Part shown: piece by piece, positions 7,516 through 17,768 of the stretch | How the letters are laid out: the number at the start of each line of letters is the position of its first letter | How positions within the stretch are numbered: the first letter of the stretch is position 1 | Notes under the pieces: model-generated | Database searches by the model: none | The model's input: only the letters and a program-made list of their open reading frames with translations | What the model was told of the DNA's origin: nothing | Translations under genes and position numbers: made by a program | NCBI RefSeq assembly: GCF_022808175.1 | Contig: NZ_JALGBX010000005.1 | Location: 248,001 to 312,000 of the forward strand | Source of the DNA: Streptomyces sp. AP-93 | GTDB taxonomy: Bacteria > Actinomycetota > Actinomycetes > Streptomycetales > Streptomycetaceae | DNA length: 64,000 bases | Reading direction: 5' to 3'

Positions 7516-8523
7516 TCATGTCCGGCAGGTGCGCCCCTGGTTGAGGCAGTCCACGACCTCGTCCATCCGCGGGCCGGTCATCACGTTCACGAACATCCCG
7601 TGGTCCGTTTTGGGGCTGTGCCGCTGCTCGGGGAAGGAGTCGAGCGCGATCGGCGCCCCCGCGGGCACGTCGTAGGCGAGGGAGATCCGCAGGCGCGGCA
7701 CGGGGAAGGTGTCCTCGGGGCAGACCCCGTTCGCCGCCGGGAAGCGCAGGTGCGAGCGGTGGCCGGGGCTGCCGGTGTCCAGGCCGTTCCAGCAGCTCGG
7801 GAAGGTGAGCGTACGGGTGAGGCGCTCGCCGTCGCGGCAGCGCGGATAGCGGGTGGTGGTCCGGTCGGGGGAGCCCGAACAGCCCCAGCGGGCCCGTACG
7901 TCCTCGTCGGAGTCCGCGGTGAAGGCCACCGCGTCACCGGTCAGCGCGCCCAGGAACCGGGGCATCGCCACCACCTTGCTCACCGGACTGCCGAGGAACT
8001 CCACGGACACCGCAGCCTCCGGCAGGACCGCCCCCGCGTTGCCGTGGCCCGCGGACCCCTCGTGCGGCCGGTCTCCCGGCCGGTCCGTGCGGCGCAGCAC
8101 CGGCCAGTAGTACGTGGAACGGTCCCCGCCCGCGCAGCTGGTGGCGGCCGCGTCCAGGGAGGCGTCGGTGGAGAAGGCGTCCGTGGACAGGTTCCCCACG
8201 TAGCCGTGCGTGTGGTGGGCCCCGGAGCGCAGTCCCGGGGAGACGACGAGGTTGTCCTCGTTGTAGTGGCCCTCCTCGTTGCGTCCGCAATCCACCGACA
8301 CCCGCCCCGCGGAGGCCTGCGGACCGGCCGCGGCGGGCTCGGGGGGCCCGGGCGGGACCTCCCGGATGTCCACGAAGTCGGCGGGCACGGGACCGGCCCC
8401 GGACGCCGACGGGTGCGGCCCGCCCGCGCCCGCGGCCCCCAGCACGGCGGCGGTCAGCCCGGCGCCCAGCACCAGGCAGATCAGCAGCGTGAGCAGTCGG
8501 CGTTCGTTCCCCATGCGGGTCAC
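7516..8523 (-). CDS. Secreted DUF1996 protein
   Basis: 335 aa from GTG 8523 (ATG 8514 is an alternative). N-terminal membrane-spanning signal LLTLLICLVLGAGLTAAVL, then a Pro/Ala spacer and a DUF1996 domain: HYNEDNLVVSPG, AHHTHGYVGN, conserved Cys residues (CGRN, SCAGGDRSTYYWP, FPSCWNG, NGVCPEDTF) and the closing DHGMFVNVMTG. DUF1996 proteins are extracellular and their function is not known. It lies upstream of the sigma/anti-sigma pair in the same direction, 110 bp away. Confidence 0.82.
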   Translation of the reverse strand: MTRMGNERRLLTLLICLVLGAGLTAAVLGAAGAGGPHPSASGAGPVPADFVDIREVPPGPPEPAAAGPQASAGRVSVDCGRNEEGHYNEDNLVVSPGLRSGAHHTHGYVGNLSTDAFSTDASLDAAATSCAGGDRSTYYWPVLRRTDRPGDRPHEGSAGHGNAGAVLPEAAVSVEFLGSPVSKVVAMPRFLGALTGDAVAFTADSDEDVRARWGCSGSPDRTTTRYPRCRDGERLTRTLTFPSCWNGLDTGSPGHRSHLRFPAANGVCPEDTFPVPRLRISLAYDVPAGAPIALDSFPEQRHSPKTDHGMFVNVMTGPRMDEVVDCLNQGRTCRT

Positions 8524-8717
8524 GGTTGCCGCCCACCCCCGCCTGCGTCAACCGGGCGTCCGCAGGGCGGTCACCGCCCGGCCGGGGCGCCGCAATCCGT
8601 TGAAGCTGTTGCACGCGGGCCCCGCGGCCAGGGGCCCGCAACCTTTGCCCCATTTGGCTGTTCATACGGCAAAGCACCCTTCTCGCGCGACCCGCATCGC
8701 AAGGAAGCACCACCGCC

Positions 8718-9097
8718 GTGCCCGCTGCCAACCACCGCCTGCACCGCCTGATCAGGGAAACCGGCTGGACCTACGAAGCCCTGGCCGGAGCCGGATCCCT
8801 TCCACACCTACCGCCCGGCCGCCCTGGAGTTCAAACGGGCGGTGGTCCTCGGCCTGCTCGGAGACCACTCCGCGGCCCATGCGGCCCTGGACGCCTCGCT
8901 GGCCTCCCGCCCCGCCCAGCAGGAACGCGCGATCATGCTCACCCACGTGGAACGGGCCCGGCTGTACCGGCTCGGCGGCCAGGAGCGGGAGGCCGCCGCC
9001 GAACTGCGGTACGCCGAAGCCCTCAACCGGGGCGTCCTCCCCGCGCGCCGCCCGCGAGATCGGAATCCTCGGCCCGGGCGGCGCCCACCTCCGCTGA
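8718..9097 (+). pseudogene. Broken TPR-type regulator (internal deletion plus frameshifts)
   Basis: The N-terminus MPAANHRLHRLIRETGWTYE is the start of a Streptomyces family of regulators with an N-terminal helix-turn-helix and a TPR-like C-terminus. After about 24 residues the frame changes and the sequence resumes at the C-terminal part (YRPAALEFKRAVVLGLLGDH, then ERAIMLTHVERARLYRLGG). A second frame change near 9040 restores the family ending REIGILGPGGAHLR. Most of the middle (several hundred residues in intact relatives) is missing. The junction is near 8779-8790. Recognition of the family is from memory. Confidence 0.7.
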
Positions 9098-9100
9098 ACC

Positions 9101-9403
9101 TCAGGCCAGCGGCGCCCCGTCGAGCTCGATCACCTCCGCGGGTCCCGCACGGAACGCGGGGCTCGCCGCGTCCGCCTCGAGCATGTGCGGGGTGACGTCG
9201 TGCGCGGCGAGGGCCGCCCGCGAGGCCCACTCCTCGACGAGGACGAACCGGTCGGGCTCGCCGCTCACCCGGTGCATGTCGTAGCGGACGCAACCCTCTT
9301 CGGCCCGCACGACCGGCGCGAGGCGCTCGTAGGCGTCGATCTGCTCCCGGCCGCGGCCCGGGAGGGTGGAGATGAGAATCAGGAGTCGAACTGTCGATGG
9401 CAT
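9101..9403 (-). CDS. Small antibiotic-biosynthesis-monooxygenase (ABM) domain protein
   Basis: 100 aa from ATG 9403 (MPSTVRLLILISTLPGRGRE). The ferredoxin-like ABM fold is visible: a starting beta strand, AYERLAPVVRAEEGCVRYDM, FVLVEEWASRAALAAHD and the end strand. Family members include heme-independent quinone-forming monooxygenases and YgiN-like quinol monooxygenases. Likely cytosolic and single-gene. Its stop lies 4 nt from the end of the converging broken regulator. Confidence 0.8.
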   Translation of the reverse strand: MPSTVRLLILISTLPGRGREQIDAYERLAPVVRAEEGCVRYDMHRVSGEPDRFVLVEEWASRAALAAHDVTPHMLEADAASPAFRAGPAEVIELDGAPLA

Positions 9404-9419
9404 GGGCCGAAGACTAGAT

Positions 9420-9467
9420 CGGCAGACCATGGCGGCGGAAAGATTTTTCCGCCGCCATGGTCTGCCG
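9420..9467. repeat. Perfect 22-bp inverted repeat with 4-nt loop
   Basis: Arms 9420-9441 and 9446-9467 are exact reverse complements and the loop is GATT. It lies 17 bp upstream of the ABM gene start and includes an A/T-rich core. It could be a hairpin of an operator, a transposon relic or a terminator for something lost. Confidence 0.9.
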
Positions 9468-9975
9468 CATGGCCGGTCCGGTCCTTGCTCGGCGCGGGTC
9501 GACCGCGCACAGAACCCGGCATGACTCCCGACCAGAGGTGGTGCCCCTTCCGGTTCGCATGACCGAACTGGGCGACCAGGTCTGCTTCAGCGTCTCTGAT
9601 GAGCTTAGGTTTCCTGCGGCGGGCCTGGGTTTCAGGTCTGCCGGGAAGGCGGCGTGTGGTGCTGGGCAGGGTGTGGACGCCTGCGGTGTGCCGCGTGCCT
9701 GTGCCGCTGGATGCGGCTGGGGTGCTCATCGTGTGCGGTGCCTGCCGCCTGTGCCGCCGCTGGGTGCGGCGATTCGGTGGCTACAGCTACCGCCCCGCCG
9801 GACGCTTTCCGCCCGGTGTGGACCCGGGCGGGGCGGGGACCCCGCGTCGCTTCCTGGGCACGGGGCGGATTCTCATGGTGCCCACCTCCATGCGGCAGGC
9901 CGTTCTGCCCCGTACAACGAAGGCCCAGCCACCAGGACACGGCCGAAGTGCGATCAGCGGATCAGTGGATCGCCC
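9468..9975. other. Stretch without a supported gene
   Basis: About 500 bp between the hairpin and the DUF1838 fragment. Open frames exist on both strands but none shows clean Streptomyces third-position bias, a ribosome binding site or a recognisable domain. The plus strand is unusually rich in TGCGGTGTGC-like Cys/Trp/Val codons around 9650-9780. It looks like decayed or foreign DNA. Confidence 0.5.
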
Positions 9976-10297
9976 ATGAAGCCCGGGCCAATCAACCAAC
10001 TGCACGCGACCCTGGAGCTCTTCCAGTTCTTCGCCCCCGCCTCGGTCCTCGCCACCGACGCGCCCAGCGTCCCGTCCACCATGTCCTGGACCCGGATGTC
10101 GCCCTGGCTCCCCTGGATGAAACAGGGGCAGCGCCCCGGCGGGCTCGCCTTCCACTGCTGGGGCCGCAAGCTCGCCTCCTACGCGGAGGTCCCGGAGCGG
10201 ACCCGCGCGTACGTCGCGGCCCGCCACCCGGAGTTCGCCCACGCCCCGGAGAAGTTGACGGAGCCGAACGAGACCAGTTGGACGTACTTCCGGCGTC

Positions 10298-11363
<1,066 letters not shown>

Positions 11364-13172
11364 GTGCACGCATCCAGTCGACGCAGGCTCATATCCGTGG
11401 TGGCGATGTCCGTCACCCTGCTCGCCGGCACCGCCACCACCTCCCTGGCGCTGTCCGCCGCGGATCCCTCCCCCGGCTCGCAGACCCTCCCCGCCGCCGG
11501 CGCCCCCGCTGCCGCCGCCCCCGTCGAGAACCTCATCGTCGGCTACAAGGCCTCGGCCGCCGAGGCGGGCTCCAACACCGCCGCCGCCGCCGACGTGGCG
11601 GCCAAGGGCAAGAAGGCCTCGAAGAAGGCCACCTTCGAGCGCCGCCTCGGAACCGGAGCCGCCCTCGTCACCCTCGGCGCCCCGGCCGACGCGGCCGCCG
11701 TCATGGCCCAGTTCCGTGCCGACCCCGACGTCGCCTACGTCGAGGCCGACTCCCGCGCGTACGCACTCGCCGTCACCCCCAATGACACCGAGTACGCCAA
11801 GCAGTGGGACCTCTTCGAGCCCACCGCCGGCATGAACGTCCCGGCTGCCTGGGACACGACCACCGGCTCCGGCGTCACCGTAGCCGTGATCGACACCGGC
11901 TCCGTCGCCCACTCCGACCTCGCCGCGAACACCGTCGCGGGCTACGACTTCATCGCCAGCTCCACCGCCGCCCGTGACGGCAACGGCCGCGACAACAACC
12001 CCGCCGACCAGGGTGACTGGAGCGCGGCCGGCGAGTGCGGCATCGGCTCCAAGGCCAGTGACTCGTCCTGGCACGGCACCCACGTCGCCGGCACCATCGC
12101 CGCCGCCACGAGCAACTCCAAGGGCATCGCCGGCATCGCGTACGGCGCGAAGATCCAGCCCGTCCGCGTGCTCGGCAAGTGCGGCGGTGCCACCTCGGAC
12201 ATCGTCGACGCCATCACCTGGGCCTCCGGCGGCACCGTCTCGGGCGTCCCGGCCAACGCCACCCCGGCCAAGGTCATCAACATGAGCCTCGGCGGCTCGG
12301 GCGCCTGCACCGCCACGTACCAGAACGCCATCAACGCCGCCGTCGGCCGCGGCACGACCGTCGTCGTCGCCGCCGGCAACAGCAACTCCGACGCGGCCGG
12401 CTTCTCGCCCGCCAGCTGCAACAACGTGATCAACGTCGCCTCCAGCAACCGCACCGGCGACCGCTCCTTCTACTCGAACTACGGCGCGATCATCGACGTC
12501 GCCGCCCCGGGTGGTGAGACCCGCCGCGCCACCGACACGCCCGGCACCATCACGACGCCCGAGAACGGCATCTGGTCCACCCTGAACACCGGCGCCACCA
12601 CCCCCGGCGCCGAGAACTACGAGCCCTACCAGGGCACCAGCATGGCCGCCCCGCACGTCGCGGGCCTCGCCGCCCTGCTGAAGTCGGCGAACTCCGCGCT
12701 GACCCCGGCCCAGATCGAGTCCGCGATCAAGACGAACGCCCGCCCGCTGGCCGGCACCTGCACCGGCGGCTGCGGCACCGGCCTCGCCGACGCCGCCGCG
12801 ACCGTGGCCGCCGTGACCTCGACCCCGCCCACCCCGGGCTTCGAGAACACCACGGACTTCGCGATCGGTGACAACACCACCGTGGAGAGCCCGGTCACCG
12901 TCACCGGTGTCACCGGCAACGCCCCGGCCACCCTCAAGGTCGGCGTGAACATCGTCCACACCTACATCGGTGACCTGAAGGTCGACCTGGTCGCCCCCGA
13001 CGGCACCGTCTACACCGTGCACAACCGGACCGGCGGCAGCGCCGACAACATCAACCAGGTCTACACGGTCAACGCCTCCTCCGAGGTCGCGAACGGCACC
13101 TGGAAGCTGCGCGTCAACGACAACGCCGGCGGCGACACCGGCAAGATCGACTCCTGGAGCCTGACCTTCTGA
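11364..13172 (+). CDS. Secreted subtilisin-type serine protease with C-terminal P-domain
   Basis: 602 aa from GTG 11364 (GAAAGGGA 6 nt upstream). Signal peptide about residues 1-31 (LISVVAMSVTLLAGTATTSLA), an inhibitor-type propeptide to about residue 125, then the S8 catalytic domain with Asp in VAVIDTGS, His in SWHGTHVAGT, oxyanion Asn in VVVAAGNS and Ser in GTSMAAPHVAGL. The last 110 residues (TDFAIGDNTTVESPVTVTG ... SWSLTF) are a proprotein-convertase P-domain. Extracellular endopeptidase, probably self-processing. It ends in a strong terminator. Confidence 0.93.
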   Translation: MHASSRRRLISVVAMSVTLLAGTATTSLALSAADPSPGSQTLPAAGAPAAAAPVENLIVGYKASAAEAGSNTAAAADVAAKGKKASKKATFERRLGTGAALVTLGAPADAAAVMAQFRADPDVAYVEADSRAYALAVTPNDTEYAKQWDLFEPTAGMNVPAAWDTTTGSGVTVAVIDTGSVAHSDLAANTVAGYDFIASSTAARDGNGRDNNPADQGDWSAAGECGIGSKASDSSWHGTHVAGTIAAATSNSKGIAGIAYGAKIQPVRVLGKCGGATSDIVDAITWASGGTVSGVPANATPAKVINMSLGGSGACTATYQNAINAAVGRGTTVVVAAGNSNSDAAGFSPASCNNVINVASSNRTGDRSFYSNYGAIIDVAAPGGETRRATDTPGTITTPENGIWSTLNTGATTPGAENYEPYQGTSMAAPHVAGLAALLKSANSALTPAQIESAIKTNARPLAGTCTGGCGTGLADAAATVAAVTSTPPTPGFENTTDFAIGDNTTVESPVTVTGVTGNAPATLKVGVNIVHTYIGDLKVDLVAPDGTVYTVHNRTGGSADNINQVYTVNASSEVANGTWKLRVNDNAGGDTGKIDSWSLTF

Positions 13173-13257
13173 GTCCGGCCCTCTGAGTCCGGCCTTCCGG
13201 GCCGGATCCCCGCCGCGATCCAACTCGGCCTGACGGGGCGATAGTACGGACCAACAG

Positions 13258-13306
13258 CCCGCCCGACCTCCCGATACACCGCGTATCGGCAGGCCGGGCG
13301 GGTTTT
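13258..13306 (+). terminator. Rho-independent terminator of the protease gene
   Basis: Long inverted repeat (arms 13258-13277 and 13283-13302, a few mismatches) followed by TTTT. This is one of few hairpins in the window with a T-run. Confidence 0.85.
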
Positions 13307-13422
13307 CCTGTCACGTGACTGAATTCTGCGTCACAATCCGGGTCCGCCGGCCATCCGACCTCGTATTGTCGCGTCTCACAGGAAGGGCACAGGAACGGGG
13401 ACCGAGAGGCTGGTGGCTGTGC

Positions 13423-16197
13423 GTGGTGGCAGCGACGGGGCACCCTGACGCGACCGTCGGACACGGTGAACTGATCAAGGCGGTCGACCGCGCGCTGACC
13501 ACGCACGGACGCGCCCTGCTCACCGGGCCCGCCGGCTCGGGCAAGACCGAGGTGCTGCGCGCCCTCACCGAGGCCGCCGCGCTGCGCCACGAGACCGTGC
13601 TCCGTCTCGCCCCCGGAGCCGCTGACCGGTGGATACCCGAGGCCTCCGCCGCCGCCCTCCTCGCCTCCGTCCCGGCCGCCGCGCTGGAATGCCTCTCCGG
13701 ACCGCAGCGCACCGCCATCGCCCTCCTTCGGCGGGAAACCGACGCATCCCGCGTCGGCCGCGACCACGTCGCCCTGCGCCTCGCCGTCGTCGAGGTGCTG
13801 CGCACCCTCGCCGCCCGCGGCCCCGTCCTGCTCGCGCTCGACAACGCCCAGTGGCTCGACGCGGAGAGCACCGACCTGCTCCGCTTCGCCCTGCGCCTGA
13901 CCCCGCCGCAGGTACGGGTCCTCGCGGCCGAATGCGTCCAGGGCGGAACCCCGCTCTCCGAGCCCCTCTGCGGACCGGACACCCCCCAGATACGGGTGCC
14001 CCCGCTCGGCACCGACGAGATCGCCGAGCTGCTGGTGCGCCGGGGCCTCCCGGCCCGCCTCGCCGGCCGGATCCACCAGGCCAGCGGAGGCAACCCGCGC
14101 CTCGCCCTGGCGCTGGGCCGCTCCCTCGCCGAAGCCGCCGGGTCCCGCGACGGCGGCGCCCACCACGCCGATCCGCTGCCCGTCTCCGGCCAGGCCCGCG
14201 AGGTGGCCCGCCGGCTCCTCGGAGTCGTCCCCGCCCAGGCCCGGCGCACCCTGCTCTACGCCGCCCTCGCCACGCGCCCCACCACCGCGCTGCTGCGCCG
14301 GTCCGGCCGCCTGGACGCCGAGGCCGAGCTCGCCGTGGCCGAGCGGGCCGCGCTGGTCACCGTAGAAGAGGACGGCACGATCCGGTTCACGGCCGGGGCC
14401 CTGCCGACCGCGCTGGCCGCCGACGCGGGCTGGCCCGAACGCGCCGCCGGACACGCCGCGCTGGCCGCCGCCGTCGACGACCCCGTCCAGGCCGTACGCC
14501 ACCGCGCGCTGGCCGTGGACGCCCCCGACCAGGCGCTCGCCGCCGAGGTCACCGAAGCCGCCGCGTCCTGCAGACGCCGTGGCCAGCGGGCGCTGGCCGC
14601 CGAACTCGGCCTGCTCGCGGCCGACCGGACCCCCTACCACCTGCCCGGAGAGGAGCTCGCCCGGCTGGTCGCCGCCGCCGAGGACGCGGGCTGGGCCGGC
14701 CGCGCCGACCTGGCCCGCCGTGCCACCCGCGCCGTACTCGCCCGCGACGCCTCGCCCGGCGACCGGGTGCGGGCCCGCCTCGCCGTCATCGACGCCGCCG
14801 GCCAGGCCCTGGGGGCCCTCGACGAGACCTTCGCGTACGCCATGGCCGACGCCGAGGGCGACCCCGCCCTCCAGGCCGCAGTCCGGCTGCGGACCGCCTG
14901 GAAGCACAACCTCAGCGACGGCGACCCCGTCCGCTCCCGCGACGCCGCCGCGCAGGCCGGGGTGCTGGCCCGCAGCGGCGGCGACCAGGTCGCCGAAGCC
15001 ATGGCGCTGACCGTACGGGCCCGAATGGGCCGCATCCTCGGGGACTCGGACGCCGAGGAGATCCTCGCCGAGGCCCTGGCCCTGCCCGCCCCCGACGTAC
15101 CGCTCGGCATGCGCAACGCCCCGCAGTACCTCGCCGTCCGCCACGCCCTCTTCGACGACCGGAACGCCGACGCCCGGCGCCAGTTGCTCGTGCTGCTGCC
15201 CGCCGTACGGCGCACCGGCTCCGCCGAGGACGTCTTCGAGGTGCTGCGCAGCCTGACCGAGGTGGAACTGCGCCGGGGCAGGTGCGCGGCTGCCACCGCG
15301 CACGCCCGCGACGCCCTGGAACTGACCGTCGAGGCGGGCCTCTCGCCCGGCCCCGCCTGGTACCTGGCAGCCCTGGCCGAGGCCATGGGCGGAGGTTTCG
15401 CACGCGCCGCCGGATACGCCCGGCGCGGCATCCAGGCTTCGCAGGAGGAGCACGACCAGGTCTTCCTCTCCCGCGGCCTGTACGTGCTCGGCCTGGTCGA
15501 ACTGGCCACGGGCGAGGCCGCGAAGGCCGTCACCACCCTGCGCCGCGTCGCCGAACTGGAGGCCGCGCAGCAGGTGGTGGACCCCTCGATCCTGCGCTGG
15601 CACGGGGAGCTCGCCGAGGCCCTGGTCGCCGCCGACGCACCCGAGGAGGCCGCCGAACTCCAGGCGAAGGTGCGTACCACGGCTCTCGCGCTCGGCCGCA
15701 CCAGCGTGATCGCCGCCCTCGACCGGGCCCGGGGCCTGTGCCTGTCGGCGCAGGGCGATGCCGATGCGGCGGTGGCCCTGCTGGAGGACACCGCGCAGCG
15801 CTTCGAGCTCCTCGAACTCCCCCTGGAGCGGGCCCGTACGCTGCTCGCGCTCGCCCGCGTGGAACGCCGCCGCCGCCGGCGCGCACCCGCCCGCGCCGCG
15901 CTGGGGGCGGCGGCCGAGGCCTTCGCCCGGGCGGGCGCCGCTCCGTGGACGGAGCTCGCCAGGGAGCCGTCCCCGTGCCCCTCCCCGGGGGAGGGGCACG
16001 GGGCACGGCCCCTGGCCGCCCTCACGGAGGCGGAGACCCGCCTCGCGGTACTGGTGGCCCAGGGCGCCAGCAACCAGGAGGCGGCCGCGAAGCTCTTCGT
16101 CAGCGTGAAGACCGTGGAGGCCCGGCTGACCCGGATCTACCAGAAGCTCGACGTCCGGTCCCGGGCCCAGCTGGCCACCACCCTGCGGCTGAGCTGA
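13423..16197 (+). CDS. Large LuxR-family ATPase regulator (LAL type)
   Basis: About 924 aa from GTG 13423, chosen because GAGAGG lies 13 nt upstream and the frame before it runs into the preceding terminator; an upstream GTG at 13315 would add 36 residues. The N-terminus holds an AAA/STAND ATPase with Walker A GPAGSGKT and Walker B LLALDNAQWLD. The long middle is TPR-like alpha-helical repeats. The C-terminus is a LuxR helix-turn-helix (LTEAETRLAVLVAQGASNQE then FVSVKTVEARLTRIYQKL). LAL proteins activate transcription in response to unknown ligands. No obvious partner gene adjoins it. Confidence 0.88.
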   Translation: MVAATGHPDATVGHGELIKAVDRALTTHGRALLTGPAGSGKTEVLRALTEAAALRHETVLRLAPGAADRWIPEASAAALLASVPAAALECLSGPQRTAIALLRRETDASRVGRDHVALRLAVVEVLRTLAARGPVLLALDNAQWLDAESTDLLRFALRLTPPQVRVLAAECVQGGTPLSEPLCGPDTPQIRVPPLGTDEIAELLVRRGLPARLAGRIHQASGGNPRLALALGRSLAEAAGSRDGGAHHADPLPVSGQAREVARRLLGVVPAQARRTLLYAALATRPTTALLRRSGRLDAEAELAVAERAALVTVEEDGTIRFTAGALPTALAADAGWPERAAGHAALAAAVDDPVQAVRHRALAVDAPDQALAAEVTEAAASCRRRGQRALAAELGLLAADRTPYHLPGEELARLVAAAEDAGWAGRADLARRATRAVLARDASPGDRVRARLAVIDAAGQALGALDETFAYAMADAEGDPALQAAVRLRTAWKHNLSDGDPVRSRDAAAQAGVLARSGGDQVAEAMALTVRARMGRILGDSDAEEILAEALALPAPDVPLGMRNAPQYLAVRHALFDDRNADARRQLLVLLPAVRRTGSAEDVFEVLRSLTEVELRRGRCAAATAHARDALELTVEAGLSPGPAWYLAALAEAMGGGFARAAGYARRGIQASQEEHDQVFLSRGLYVLGLVELATGEAAKAVTTLRRVAELEAAQQVVDPSILRWHGELAEALVAADAPEEAAELQAKVRTTALALGRTSVIAALDRARGLCLSAQGDADAAVALLEDTAQRFELLELPLERARTLLALARVERRRRRRAPARAALGAAAEAFARAGAAPWTELAREPSPCPSPGEGHGARPLAALTEAETRLAVLVAQGASNQEAAAKLFVSVKTVEARLTRIYQKLDVRSRAQLATTLRLS

Positions 16198-16271
16198 CCA
16201 GGGACGCGCTGACCAGGGACGTGCTGACCAAGGACGTGCCGACCGACGACGTGCCGGCCCGGCTCAGCAGC

Positions 16272-17195
16272 TCAGCAGCTCAGGTTGTTGCCCGGGGTCA
16301 CGCCGAGGAGCTGGGTGAAGGCCTGGTAGGTGTTGATCCGGCTCTGCACCTGCGCCGGGTTGCCGCCGTTGCACTCCAGAGCGCCGTTGATGGAGCGGAT
16401 GGTCTCGCCGAAGCCCGCGCCGTTCACCATGGCGGCGTGGGCGGTCATCGTGCCCGGGCCGTTCTGCGTGTTCCAGTACCAGAGCGCCGTCTTCATCGCG
16501 ACGGCCGGGTCCTGCTCCACCAGGTAGGGGTTGGCCAGGAGGTTGATGCCCAGGGCGTCGCCGGCCGCCTTGTAGTTGAAGTTCCAGCTCAACTGGATGG
16601 GCCCGCGCCCGTAGTAGGCGGCCTGGCCGGCCGGACAGCCGTAGGACTGGGTCGTGTCGCAGTAGTGCGGGTAGTTGGCCGTGTTCTGCTCGACGATGTG
16701 GACGAGCCCGCCGGTCTCGTGCGAGACGTTGGCCAGGAAGGCCGCCGCTTCGCGCCGCTTGACGGTGTCGTCACCGGTGGTGGCGAAGCCGGGGTAGGCC
16801 GACAGGGCCGCGACCAGGCCGCTGTAGGTGTAGAAGGGGCTCCTGTTCGGGAACATCTGGCTGAACTGGGCCTCGCTGACCACGAATCCGGACGGGTTGG
16901 GGGTGGTCGGGTCCGGGTTCGGGGTCGTTCCGCCTCCGCAGACACCCTGGTCCGACCAGACGCCCCACTGGCCGGTGGTGCCAGGGGTCTCGCCCTGGGT
17001 CCACCACTTGGCCTGCCAGTTGTGGCCGCCGTACGAGGCGTTCATGCCGCCCGTGTAGACGGCCGAGGTCGCCCACGCGCCGGCGCAGGCGGGAGCCGCG
17101 GCGGCGGGGGAGGAGGGGAGGGCGATCGCGAGGCCGAGGGTGACGGCCGCGGTGGCGGCCAGTGAGAGGGCGCGGCGGCGCAGGGTGGGCATCAC
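16272..17195 (-). CDS. Secreted family 19 chitinase with N-terminal chitin-binding module
   Basis: 307 aa from GTG 17195 (or ATG 17192), with AGGAG just upstream. Signal peptide to about residue 34, then a CBM5/12 chitin-binding module (WATSAVYTGGMNASYGGHNW, WWTQGETPG), a Thr/Pro linker, and a GH19 catalytic domain. Active-site context: FLANVSHETGG holds the general acid Glu and YYGRGPIQLSWNFNY is the family signature. It hydrolyses chitin. Domain order equals that of Streptomyces chitinase C-type enzymes. A pair of DasR-type sites lies upstream. Confidence 0.93.
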   Translation of the reverse strand: MMPTLRRRALSLAATAAVTLGLAIALPSSPAAAAPACAGAWATSAVYTGGMNASYGGHNWQAKWWTQGETPGTTGQWGVWSDQGVCGGGTTPNPDPTTPNPSGFVVSEAQFSQMFPNRSPFYTYSGLVAALSAYPGFATTGDDTVKRREAAAFLANVSHETGGLVHIVEQNTANYPHYCDTTQSYGCPAGQAAYYGRGPIQLSWNFNYKAAGDALGINLLANPYLVEQDPAVAMKTALWYWNTQNGPGTMTAHAAMVNGAGFGETIRSINGALECNGGNPAQVQSRINTYQAFTQLLGVTPGNNLSC

Positions 17196-17271
17196 GGAAG
17201 ATCTCCTTCAGTGGGGGGAGTTGCCGTGGGGGGCAACGGGCAACGGACAGCTGCGCCCACTGAAGCGAGGA

Positions 17272-17299
17272 TGGTCTGGACCTGTCAAGGTCTAGACCA
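17272..17299 (-). promoter_or_regulatory. Pair of DasR (dre)-type operators in the chitinase promoter
   Basis: Two 12-bp sites, TGGTCTGGACCT (17272-17283) and AGGTCTAGACCA (17288-17299), 4 bp apart. Both match the core of the dre consensus TGGTCTAGACCA bound by the GntR-family N-acetylglucosamine sensor DasR. Direct 12-bp repeats of this kind are known from Streptomyces chitinase promoters. Predicts repression relieved by GlcNAc-derived phosphosugars. Confidence 0.88.
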
Positions 17300-17303
17300 A
17301 AAT

Positions 17304-17347
17304 GAAGCGCCGGTGCGCCACCCCGAAGGGCGGTGCACCGGCGCTTC
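17304..17347 (-). terminator. Terminator of the rodlin gene
   Basis: 20-nt arms (17304-17323 and 17328-17347, two G-T-type mismatches) with a 4-nt loop. The minus-strand downstream side reads ATTTTGG, giving a short T-run. Confidence 0.85.
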
Positions 17348-17357
17348 GTTCTTCGGG

Positions 17358-17768
17358 TCAGCTACCGGCGGAGAGGTTGCCGGAGAGGACCGGGATGTTG
17401 TTCAGGATGTGCGAGGCGGTCTCGTCACCCTTGGCCTGGGTGGAGTTCTCGGCGCACTGCTGGTTCTGCGGGTTGGACGCGATCGGGATGTCCTGGACGC
17501 CGACGTTGACCAGGGCCAGGATCGACTGGGCGTTGACCTTCGCGGGCAGGCCGACACAGAGCTTGTTCAGGGAGCCCTGGATGGCGGACATCTGCGGGCT
17601 CATCTTGCCGCTGGTCTCCTGGTTGCCGTAGAGCTGAGAGGAGTCGTTGCCGTTGACCGTGTTGACGCCGTTGTCGTTGCCGATCGCCATCGCCGGGGAG
17701 GCTACGGCGGCACCGGCACCCAGAACGGCGGCGGTGGCGGCTGCGGTGGCCATGAACTTCTTGAGCAT
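17358..17768 (-). CDS. rdlA: Rodlin
   Basis: 136 aa from ATG 17768 (MLKKFMATAAATAAVLGAGA), with GAAGGA upstream. The signal peptide ends near the ASPAMA site. The mature part is the typical rodlin: IGNDNGVNTVNGNDSSQLYG, then SPQMSAIQGSLNKLCVG, VNVGVQDIP, NPQNQQCAENSTQAKG. Rodlins assemble with chaplins into the rodlet layer of aerial hyphae and spores. Rodlin genes often occur as a divergent pair; only one is present here. Whether it is RdlA or RdlB cannot be told from sequence alone. Confidence 0.9.
   Translation of the reverse strand: MLKKFMATAAATAAVLGAGAAVASPAMAIGNDNGVNTVNGNDSSQLYGNQETSGKMSPQMSAIQGSLNKLCVGLPAKVNAQSILALVNVGVQDIPIASNPQNQQCAENSTQAKGDETASHILNNIPVLSGNLSAGS

Noticed and set aside
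9632..9940. Minus-strand frame of 102 codons in the decayed zone
   Set aside because: His/Arg/Pro-rich, no ribosome site, no family recognised.
13114..15999. Minus-strand open frame antisense to the LAL regulator
   Set aside because: The plus strand has Walker and LuxR motifs; the antisense product is low complexity.
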